Source of the DNA: Phoronis australis
Taxonomy: Eukaryota; Phoronida; Phoronidae
DNA: 64,000 nucleotides
NCBI GenBank assembly: GCA_002633005.1
Contig: NMRA01000080.1
Coordinates: 465,291 to 529,290, forward strand
Reading direction: 5' to 3'
Program-made: the position numbers and the translations under genes
The notes under the pieces: model-generated
Databases searched by the model: none
What the model saw: only the letters and a program-made list of their open reading frames with translations
What the model was told of the DNA's origin: nothing
Shown here: in pieces, positions 12,401 through 24,400 of the stretch
Layout of the letters: each line of letters starts with the position of its first letter
How positions within the stretch are numbered: position 1 is the first letter of the stretch

Positions 12401-15400
12401 AATTGGCATTTAAGATGTGGCGTAATGAATATGATACATTATGCAAACACAATCGGGATTACGTCACAGCCAACAATGGCTTGTATGACGCGGAATTAAG
12501 TATGCATGCGTGATAATTCAGGTTCACGTCGCTTTGCGAAACCTCTCTGTTATGAAGGAGTGAGCAGTTTCAGTCTTGAATGTGATAAATAATCTATAAT
12601 TCCAAAACAGTTACCAATCAAGTGTGGTGCCGTCAAGATCATGAGCTGCTGTCCTCATTGCTATCGCTTATTCTGTCTACGCAAGCAGTCCTCAGTTGGA
12701 GGGTAGGCATGCTGTAGACACGTTCATTGCGAGTCACAATATGTAGAAACGTGAATACTGGAAACACTCTTCGACTTTTATTTTCATTTAATGTGGAATC
12801 ATATCGCTTTGGAATCTGCAAGCTGCCAACATTTTAACTTACATTTCAAAAAATAGAAAATCAAGTTTTCAAATTTCTGAGCAATGCTCTTCAATCAGTC
12901 AATTTCACGCTGTTGCAGAAGATGTATGTCTATATGGAACGCAGTTCATAATAGGCTATAGCGAATCCATGTACCTATGGGAACTTAAATTAAGTATTAA
13001 AAATAAATACAGAATATTTATGCGGTATTTACAACTTTGACCACGTCTCATTACCGCAGGCGAAGGGTTTACGATCATACTCGTTTTCTTTTTTCAAATT
13101 GGAGTTTCGCTGTAACCGTCTTCCAACAAAAAGACGCCTGAGAACACCAAGTGCTATACACTTTGTCAGACAAAACTCTCCACTTGTCGTAACATTGTCG
13201 TTCACGTGTTTTACATGTTTATTCTTCAGGCATTGACGTCTGCACATCGCCCGATTGCGTCTCTTCAGGTAGGAGCGGAAGTGTTAACTGTACCACCATA
13301 TTATACTTACTTTAAAAGAGATCGAGATGGTAGCTCGACATTCATGATTAAAACATGGCATGGCTTAAGATATAGAAAAATGACGAATTTATAAATTGTA
13401 AATTTTTAAATAGAGAATATATTGGTTTACGAACAATGTCTTCAACTCAAGTTTCAATTGTGAGTCCTTTTCTGTGTAAAACGAGGCTTCCCATGCTATA
13501 ATTCCATAAGCTACTTCAATATTGGCAAATTTTTGCTCCCTAACATATGTTTGTTTACCCTCACTCTTTTGACTCATTGAGATGGGTTGGTAAGGCATTA
13601 GGGACTTCAGAGAAACGTGCGGAAAGGCTCTGACGCAAACAGATATATTACCGGTCTCGCCTTACTTATGAGCTCCGGAAAGTCCTTTCAGAACCCTTAG
13701 TGACCATGCGCTCGCCCAGGAACCCTAACAATCAAACTTGCATTTCAGCCGCCTTAATGATAGAATCCATTGACGCCACCGTGGATCCTTGCGACGATTT
13801 TTTTGAGTACGCGTGTGGTGCGTGGAACAGGAAGCACCTCATTCCAGATGACAAATCAACTTATAACACATTTTCTAAACTTCGCGACGAACNCTTCAGG
13901 CATTGACGTCTGCACATCGCCCGATTGCGTCTCTTCAGGTAGGAGCGGAAGTGTTAACTGTACCACCATATTATACTTACTTTAAAAGAGATCGAGATGG
14001 TAGCTCGACATTCATGATTAAAACAAGGCATGGCTTAAGATATAGAAAAATGACGAATTTATAAATTGCAAATTTTTAAATAGAGAATATATTGGTTTAC
14101 GAACAATGTCTTCAACTCGAGTTTCAATTGCGAGACAGTCCTTTTCTGTGTAAAATGAGGCTTCCCATGCTATAATTCCATAAGCTACTTCAATATTGGC
14201 AAATTTTTACTCAACTTTAAAACACCACGAACCGCTGTTCAGGCCGCTCCCTAACATATGTTTGTTTACCCTCACTCTTTTGACTCAGTGAGATGGGTTG
14301 GTAAGGCATTAGGGACTTCAGAGAAACGTGCGGAAAGGCTCTGACGCAAACAGATATTACCGGTCTCGCCGTACTTATGAGCTCCGGAAAGTCCTTTCAG
14401 AATCCTTAGTGACCATGCGCTCGCCCAGGAGGGGGGAGGGCTTAGGGGGCTCCAATGAACCCCCCCATTTGGCGAAGTGGGCAAAAAGGTCCGCCTCAGA
14501 GAAATAAAAAGTCCGGGAAAATGAGACAAAAGTTCACAGAAGTCGGCGCGAACGCACAAGTCATAGGTCTGAACGTAGTACCCCCTTTTTAGTCTCCGTT
14601 TTTTCAGTGAAAGGTCCACATACTGAAAATTCGAGCCCTCCTATATTTTAGGCTGTGTGCGCGCAGGCTTTCTCTAAGTGTCATAAGACCTACATTAATT
14701 CTTTGCGTTTTTTTCTCTTTATCAACACGCATAACTCAAAGTCTCTTGCTTTAAGTTTACTTCGTTCCTGTGTTGGAGCAATTTCAATTTGGTTGCATTA
14801 ATGCTTTTTTATATGAGCAACTCCGGAATTCGCTTTCGCATTATTTCCAGGTTCTCAGTCATTCCCTTGTATACAGTCACTACGAAAAGACTGAGCTCAG
14901 AGGAGCAAGCGACACCTATATGCAATGCTCGATCGGCTGCCTGTGTTAGTCGTGATTTGAACCGTGGTCTCCCAAGCGGGAGTCCGGTCGTGTATTCCGC
15001 AGACGCGAGAACCTCGAGAAGACGCAAGATCACGAAAACTTCATGAGATATCACCATGTTTTACAAACGAAGCACACTAGGTTTATTAGCGAGATTCTTG
15101 CGTCTACGGAACTCTGAGCCCTCTGATTTCAAGCGCTTTACTGTCCTCTCTGACGTTTTATTTTTAAAAGTGAAAAATGGTTTAATTTGCAGGAAACATG
15201 AAACTTCTAGCTTTGTCCTTCGTTTATGACCACCAGGTTTGTACTTCACCCTAACAATCAAACTTGCATTTCAGCCGCCTTAATGATAGAATCCATTGAC
15301 GCCACCGTGGATCCTTGCGACGATTTTTTTGAGTACGCGTGTGGTGCGTGGAACAGGAAGCACCTCATTCCAGATGACAAATCAACTTATAACACATTTT

Positions 15401-18400
15401 CTAAACTTCGCGACGAACTAACAGCAAGATTAAAAAGTAAGCGATGCCCGTGTTTTATATTCTGCTCAGATTATTTTCGTTGAGTCAATGGATTGGCGCC
15501 TTTGTCTTGCAAATGTACAATAAACTTGTCATTCGTTTCAAGTTTAGATAAGATCGATGAGCACCTGTGCATGCCGTAATGTCTTTCTATGCCCAGAGGC
15601 AACTTAGGTCTGGTCTTGAGCAACGGCATGACTAAACGGGAAGAACTCAAATTTAGTGCCTCCTCCAGAATCTCACATATTTCACCGTGCCTCGATATTG
15701 CCGTTAGTAGCTATACTCCACAATTGTACCAACGAGGACAACTTTCTTTGGAAGAATTGTACCTAATGAAAACGTCCACCAAAATAGAATAAAGCCGTCC
15801 CGAATCAATGTGCTACCGCCACTCTGATATTCAACGATATTTACCCATAATTCCCCGCGTTTTTCGGCCTACAGTTCCAAGGTTTCGTCGACGTTCTTTT
15901 GTCAGTGAACGTTTCGCATTGTGAGTTACTATACTGACACTAAAAAATTGCCCAGGTGCGCAATCGCTTTTCGTCTCACGTCCTGAGTGCCTGACACTTT
16001 GAATATCGAGTCAGTTATACAATACGTTTTCTACCTCCGTGAGAGAGGAGAGTTCAGTTCGGGTGGTCTTATTTGGGTATATCGGCTTTACAGGTTCGAT
16101 AACTTATGAAAAGTGTGAAATTAACATACTTTTCAGATATTTGTATGCTACGACTATTACAATAAGCTCAATGCATATATCGCTCATTTCCGAGACTTGT
16201 TTAAGCGAAATAACCTCTGTGTTTCGAATATAGTTCTGTTGGCTTCCACACACATAGGCTACAGCGTATATATGTATAAGGACATGATAACATTGGAAGT
16301 GATCGTTTCAGATTAATTTATTTTTTGCAGGTTTACTTGAGGCGCCATTAAATGACAAAGACTCGGCAACCACTACAAAGGCTAAGACTTTGTACCAGTC
16401 GTGCGTGAATGAGTGTAAGCGCTTGTTTAAACATATTTTACCATTAGTTAAGATTTAGTTCGACCCACATACACACTAGACACCAATTTTGGCAATGGTC
16501 TGATATAGCGTGCCCGAATTTTGAGAACCATTTTTTCCTCTTAAAGGAGAATGCCACCCGATTTAGTTAGTCGTTTTTACCGTCTTAATCGGTCTATGTC
16601 CACATCCCCTCTTACACGGTCGATCTCACCTTGCCGAGAGGTGTTGCGTTAACCAGTGAGGTAGGTGAGAAACGACGCAGCGACATCAGTCGTACGTCTG
16701 CAGAGTGAATGCCGCTATATTGCGGTGCATCGTTCCCGCTTGTCCGAACTATGAAGCTGCGAAGAAAGCGGGTATATCGTTTTTTCGACTTCTTCGAGAC
16801 CCCGAAATGCTTAGGAAGTGGCTCGCGGTAGTGAAGAATGAAAGGTACGCTGTTAATAGTAAGTATGAGGCCGTGAAACATCTCAGTGTCAGTGGCCGGC
16901 ATTTCGTCGACAGTCGGCGGCCTCGACGGGCATGATCGGGTTCGAACCACTGGACGGGATAACGAGTCAGTCCGGCCGCGACAGGCCTGATCGGGTTCCG
17001 AGCCACTGGCCGAGATAACAAGCGTTATGTGTGTTTAGACATCAAAAAATCACAAGTCTAAACAACATAGATCTAGGTTCTCCTGTCTGTATTTTATGGA
17101 AGAATACTTCGAATTTATCTCCGAAAAGACCCCAAACTCCTGCTACGGACCTTGGTAAATTGGCCTGCCGAACTTAGTAGGCTACGGTGTGTCCAAATAC
17201 CAATAAATCCGAACAGCGAAATAAAACAACACGTTTTTATAAGAACTCGGTGTATTTTTAAGGGTTTTACATCGAAGTTTGATGATTTATTGGTGTTAAA
17301 CGATGAATTCAAGCGATAAGCTGACACCAGTAACCCGTGTTGTGAACTGCTGAACAGACTGCGTGTGTAACCAATGACATCATTGGATAATTTCAACACC
17401 TCCGTCTGCCGTCAGGTGTCAGGTAACGCAACCGAACGTGCCGTTATCGAGTAGAACTGCTGGATCTATAGATACAAAATAGGTTGTTTTTTGGGTGCCA
17501 TTCTCCTTGAATAACGGGCATCAAACTGGTTCTCAAAATACGGGCACGTTATATCAGAGTATTGGCCCAATTATCACCAGTAGGCCTACCAACACAAACA
17601 GAAGTCGTTCATTTTCGTAGATTAAGACAATAAAGTGATTGATTTTCTGCAGCATGAGAGTGTGTTTCAGAAAAATCACTGTCTTTGTACAGCGTTACAG
17701 TTGTAACATTGCAAAAGTGACGAGCGTCCTGGTAACGTGTACGTCCGTGGTTTACTGCCTGTAACATACTATAGGGATAGAGAGCAGCTAATGCCTAGGT
17801 AATGTAAAGGTTCCTGTACCAACATTTTCGTGCGAATTGGGTCATACCAGCCGTCAGTTGGACGAAGATCTGGAGATTATCGACAGTCCATTTCTTCCAT
17901 GCCCTTGATTCAAATATTGATGCCACCTCCATTAACCACTGCTTACCTTATGATCAAAACAGGGCAAGTTATTAGCAACAAGATCAAATTTCTTTTGATA
18001 TAAACAATGATGGACATAAAATCTCAAAAAAACGCTTGTCACTGCTTTCTACATAGTCTTTCCTTATGAGATAAAATTTGATATTTTCGTAAAAAAAATG
18101 ATTTTTATGTAATTTTTACGAAAAGTCTATATTTGTTATAGCGCTTCATGCAAAGTGAAAATCTTAAAAAAATAACTCTTAAAAGAGATTGAGAGGGAAA
18201 TGCACGTTTCATAGCATCTGACAGTCTTATTGTTTGCCAAGTATCAATTCCTTACGTCACTCGTAAAGGTGAAGGCAATCTTTTTCGTGTCATTTTTAAG
18301 AAAAATACGGTTCGTTGATTATCCCAGAGGCATATGCTTCAGATAATCACGGCTCTTCGTAATTTTATTAATTAGTTAAATTATTTTACTCCTGATTTTT

Positions 18401-21400
18401 AAGATAACATTATTTTGGTACACGTTGGTTACATAGATGAGAATGTTTTTTAAGACGACAATAAATTCTTTTTTTAGCCGTTATTGAAGAGCGAAAAGAC
18501 CAACCCATCCAAGATTTTCTGAAAACGTTTGGTGGCTGGCCGATAATTGATCCCAAGTGGGATGAAAGCAGCTTTGATTTGATGAAACTTATCTCTGACC
18601 TCAGGAAATACAACAACAAAATAATCATTAACAACTGGATCAGTCCCGATGACAGAAATTCTACCGTCAACATCATTCAAGTAAGCCAACTTTGCCAGTT
18701 TATTTGTTAAAGCTGCATTTCCCCGCTGTGTAGCCGTCAGCGTTGATTTCATAATAGAACATTACAAGGCTGGTCTGATTTTGAATTATTGCCGATTGAC
18801 CTGGCAACTCAAGTCACAGGACATGCGTGTCTGCACCCTATTCATATCCGTAATTTAGGTGCTGGCCTACTCCAATGAATTCTGAAGCATTTTCTTGAAT
18901 CGCTGAAATAGACTCTTATCATTGGGAGGAATATTTTGATACCAATTTATGAAAGGGAAAAGTCTAATACGATTTTCGTTTTTAACCAGCTGAACAGGGC
19001 GAAATGCAGCATTAAATAATATTATAAAAGGGACGTTCCCGTCCTACTTATGTCCTAAACAACTATAGCACAAGCAGATCAACCTTTTTAATGCTGGTTG
19101 CATATTGTCTTCAGCAATTGACTCCTTCCATCAAAAATTAACTGTGAGTTATCCAGCGATAAACAAGGAGGGTTTGTCAATTTTGCCAACATTGATTTCG
19201 TTCAGGCACCTCTTTTTACTTGAAAATCTTCTGAAACATTTTTTGGCGATGGAAGTCAGTTTTGCTGATACAGAAAGGTTCTAGGCGCAACTTGTATCAG
19301 TTAGTAGAACAAAATTGAATTGAAATCTGAGTTTTTTTAGCGAATAAAAGGCTATAGAATGCAAGCGCGCACCCAGGGGGAGGGGGGGGGGCAATTTGAC
19401 GAAGTAGACAAAAAGATCCGCCTCAGAGAAACGGAAACTCCTAAATAAAGTAGAAAACGAGACAAAAGCCTACTAAAAAATAAGAACTACCAAAAGTTGA
19501 CGAATGCACAATTCAAAGCTCTGAATGCACCCAGTGAATCTTACTACAAGGTCGACAATCTCAAAAATTCGAGCCTGCCTAATTCCTAAGGCTGCGGGGT
19601 GCGCGCATCGTGGTATGTCTTTTTGAAATTTTCCGAACCAATAGTATCGCCCGCACCAACCTCGCCCTCACCCTAATTACAGATTTTGTAACCTAGTTAT
19701 TATCCTTCCCGTCGTAATCTTGATTGTGATTCAACACTGATGGTATAAATGATACTAGGGCCGTCCCGGATGTGCGTGTACATTCCAAAACGAGGCCAAA
19801 GAAAACAACGCGTTTTCTTACCTCCGAGATAAAAGAGAGTTCTTATCGCTGTGTAATGCGGGACAGCCCTATAAGGCAATACTCGGCCGCACATGTACTT
19901 TTACCTTTTTCAAAATACTGACACCTTTTCAGTTTGACCAGCCTGACCTGGGGATGCCGAGCCGCGATTACTACCTCAAGGGCAGAGTTAGCGAGAGCCT
20001 CATGGCGTACCAAAGATATGCAGAGAAGGTTGCAATAGCTCTCGGTGCAGACCCATCGAATGCGTCGAAAGACGCAAGAGATATCGTCGATTTAGAAATT
20101 CGTCTTGCAAATGTATGTTTGACTGAAAGTTACAAGCTAAATTCAGTGCAGGCATAAGACTTCATAACATGCAAATGTTTCTTTGCTTTTCGGTGCACAG
20201 TTGAATTGCCCTTCAGTTTTGCACATTATATGAATGCAGTCAACCTAGTGCTATTGTGAAAAAACACTTTTAATGCGAGACAGAAGGTTGAAGTCAGATG
20301 ACTTGGCTGAGTAATGAGCAAATGAACTGAGCAAAATACGTCGTTTTATCACGATTCATTTCTTCTTTGATTTTACGACTAGCAAAGAATCTTTCACGCG
20401 ATTATGAAATTAAATTAGTGGCAACTCAAGTAAATGCAATTAAGAAGCTGTTTACGTGCACCAAATACTGAATTCTCTGTGAAATTGTTTCTTTCATTAG
20501 GTAACCGTTCCTGCTGAAGATCGACGCGACAACGAGGCTCTTTACAACCGAATGACAGTAGCACAGTTGTACACCAACGTTACTGACAAAGTGAGTCTTA
20601 TTTTGCAATACAAAGTACAATATCGGACACGTGTAAGTCATTGTCGAGAGAAAAATGTCCTGCTGTTGGTCACAACAAACAGTTTCCACGGTGTTAGGCC
20701 TGTGCTAGGGGCGAGGGTGTTGTAGGAAACTCTAATGATTTAATGTTAAAATCACACGGATTCAACTCTCTGGAATTATAATGCCTCCTTCGTCCTCATC
20801 CGTTGAATGACTAGACCGCTTTCTTTCGGTCGTTAACTCGGTAATTTATCTATCGATAGGCCAACAGACGAGATCAAACGTGCGCTCCGTGGACGCGAAA
20901 ATACAAGATGACGTAAGACGCGAGATATCGTTATGTTTTTGCTAGCGAAACATGTGAGCACATTAGCTTCCTACGCGAGATTCTTACGTCTACGGATCGT
21001 CGCCCAGCGTTGCGTTCCCTAAACCAACTTTCTTGCGAGTCTGGGAGGTACCGCCATGCATTACTGGCGAGAGTCTACGGGACGCACCTGATGGTGTTCA
21101 GTAGCCAAACCGCAGAACTACCGAACACAACAGGAAGCTTGTATAATCGCAACTTATGTTTTACATTCCATTGCTTGGTGCAGCTAATAGGTTTTAACAC
21201 CTTTTCTCTACGGTAAGCACAGGGTCTTCAGCACAACACGGGATTTTTACATGAATTTCACGGATTTTAAACCAAAATTTACCAATGTTTACAGTTCGAC
21301 TGGAGGCGTTACTTGTCACTTGCTTTTGGACCTTTAAACATGACCATTGATGACACGGAAGATGTGATCGTATACTCGCCGGTTTACTTGAGGAAAGCAG

Positions 21401-24400
21401 CTGATATAGTGGAAGACACGCCCAATAGGTAACTTATGGCATTAGCACAGAACGAGGATTAATGAGCTATGTGGTGCTGTCGCACTGGAATTAAGATATT
21501 TGGTGCTGTACCACTCAGGGGCGGATCCAGGATTTTGAGTTAGGGGGGGCAGGGCAGAGTATTAACCAAGATTTTGCTCGTCAGACATTCACACCCCCTA
21601 ACTTCCAAATGGAATCTGAAAGAATTTTAAGGGGGCATGGCACCCTTGCCCCCCCCCCTCTTAAATCTGCCACTGCCACTCTCAGCAACCAGAATACACT
21701 GAGACAAGTGTTCGTTTACCACTACGTAGTTTTGATTGATGTTTTCGATTTAGCGTACGTAAACCTTAAATCCGAATTTGCATTAATCTATTTCAAAATG
21801 TCCGTCACGCAAAGAGCATAACAACTGCTTCAACTGCTAAACAGTGTGGTAACCACGTAGATTTATTGATGCGTCTATGACGTGCCATTGTTTCAAACGG
21901 CAAACCTATACAATAATATCCCTGTCACCCCAGCACCCTGTAAGAAGCCCCTAATGTTTTTCTTAAAACGTCAATTAATATGATTATATAGACCTTAAAC
22001 TGCGAATTATTCGATGATATGACGTATACTTTTTAACAGGACCCTTGCTAATTACCTGATATGGAGGATAGTTATCAACCGAATGAATAACTTGAATCGA
22101 GGACTGCGCGACCTCAAAAATGAATACAATAAGGTAAGCTCGATACTAGGGACCCTGTGACACTTTCATTTGTATCAAATCCTTATGGGTTAATTTGGAA
22201 ATTTTCCAATACGCAGTCTTACTGTTCATTCAAAATTTCGAAAAAATGGATTGCTTTGACTTGTGTGGGTCGCACATCTAACGTACGTGCGGTTTGCGTA
22301 TACAGTGCGCAACATAACATTTTCCTTGCTGCAAATAGTTATGGACATAGCACGCATGCCGAGCATTTTCCTAGCGAGCCCGATTACTTGTCCAGTAAAT
22401 ATTAATAAAATAAAGTGAAAGTTCAGAAATAAAACAAAAGGTGTTTCACAGAAAGAATACAAAAGCATTATGATTATCATTAATGATTCTAATTAACCAC
22501 GCGCTTAGTAGATGATTGAAATTTCACAATTATGACAACCTGATTTAACCGTGGTTCAGATTAGTATCTTTCTTTTCCTCTCAATACCTAGGCTGTTTAC
22601 GGCACCGACGTCCAAGGTTCTTGGTGGCGCAAATGCGTCTCCTACACCAGCGATAACGTGGGTATGGGAGTGGGAAAGATGTTTGTTGAAAAGTACTTCG
22701 ACGAGTCCGCCAAAAGTGACGTAAGGCAACGGCTTTTGTATTTGGGCATACTTCAACCTCTCCATTAATTTTGTTGAAATCTGGTTAAAAACATTGGACC
22801 GTTTAAAATTTTGGCTTTTTAATTAATAAAGTTGTTAGCAAAGGACTGTCTTTAAATTCTTGCCATTTATCATTTCTAAAGCTGCAGACACGTAGATGAA
22901 CAGAGACTTATCTCCAACTAGATCGAAATCGTGGTCCTTTTACACCTTTGTATAAGCGCAAGATGTTCAGTGTCACTGGTTTTGTGCTTTTACGCACAAG
23001 AGTGTCTTGACCGAAACTTAATTGAAACAGTCTGAACTGCTTTCACTTCGTTTTGTGTCGTTATGGCTCCAAAGATACTCTTTAATTAATGCTTTAGTAT
23101 CATAGCAATAACATAAGCAGCAAAAACAAAAGTGATAATTTCATTAAACCTGCTGTAAATTTCGTCAAACACTGATTTTTGGTGGAGGACACTTAATTAC
23201 CGTCACGAAACCTGTACAACACGTTCTTTACTCAAATTGGAGTTTATTCTTGGAATTGGAAAGAATTGTCTATTTACTTGAGACCGGCCTTGTCAAGGTT
23301 CTTTCCAAGACCATGGGCCACTTCTCATATTGGTTAGTATCAACGCAACTGCAATGTTTTCCAGACATTGGAAATGATAGAAAATATACGTCACGCATTT
23401 AACGAGTTACTAGGCAGCGTATCGTGGCTGGACGATGAAACTAGAGCCGTTGCCCGAGAAAAGGTATTGTATGCTAATCAACTTTTTAATCTAGACTTGT
23501 TTTATTTTTTTCCATAGATTCATTTCACTCGTTGGACTTAATAACATTGCCTATCATTTTATTATCTTATGTGCCTCATTTTATTCAAAATAAAGGCACC
23601 ATTCTATAACTTTAAGAGAGAATTATTAGTCTTCTAAACCGTCACTTGTTGGCCACCTTACGTGACCTACAGTTAAGTATGTCTCTGCCCCGATAGGATT
23701 CGAGGCCCAGTCGGGATAGAGGTCTTTTCAGACCTAATTGTAGGTCACACGATGTTACCAACATATAGCATGAAAGAAGACTAATAATTCTTTCTTATAC
23801 CACACCCACGTTCTGATTTATAACGGCACACTTATATTAATTACATTCTTTCCAGGCCGACGCCATAGGCGAGAAAATTGGATACCCGGATTACATTCTC
23901 AACGACACGTTGGTTGACGCCGACTATAGTTATGTAGGTGTCTTCTTCAGTTAAATGCAACCATTTGTTTGACGCGCACTCTAAGATCATGCTAATGCAC
24001 ACAACTGTCAATCGCAATACGAACTGAACGAGTCAATTTATAACAAATAGCCACCCGACCCACAACAAATTGCAACAAAAGGTTTTACTAGGGTTTTGTG
24101 CTCTACTGCGTAAACTTAGTAACAGGAAAAAAGTCTACAAAAATCTGACCACAGGAAATGGGCTAAAACTGCGTCATTTCCAAGATGGCTGACATGACGT
24201 TTTCGAAATCACCAAAATTAGATATAATTTCTTCAATAATTGAGACAGAGACATAATTTTTAGTTCTAGTCTATGGTTTTATGGGGTGAGAAACTCGCTG
24301 GTGTGGATAAAATTAAGATATGGTCAGTATTTGATAGGAAATTCAAGATGGCGGCTAAAATTCAAGAACGAAAAATCACTGATTTGTTCATTATATCTGG

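Larger units (their letters stand above)
9443..13229. other. Intron 1 (3.8 kb)
   Basis: No gene seen. It contains a 1.18-kb element with ~47-bp terminal inverted repeats (11373-12548), itself made of direct and inverted copies of a ~100-bp AT-rich block. Confidence 0.7.
13225..13892 (+). repeat. Haplotype/assembly duplicate, copy A
   Basis: This stretch (exon 2, shortened intron, truncated exon 3) is repeated from 13894 to 15418. Compared with copy B it lacks 38 bp near 13553 and ~820 bp corresponding to about 14430-15248, and shows scattered SNPs. It ends abruptly in exon 3 at the N (13893). This fits an allelic contig overlap joined end to end rather than a tandem gene duplication. Confidence 0.85.

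Noticed and set aside
13749-13892. A second, distinct exon 3
   Set aside because: Identical to 15275 onwards and cut by the single N; explained by an unmerged haplotype.
16612-16950. 112-aa minus-strand ORF in the P-like element
   Set aside because: Shadow of the THAP-like frame on the other strand; no motif.
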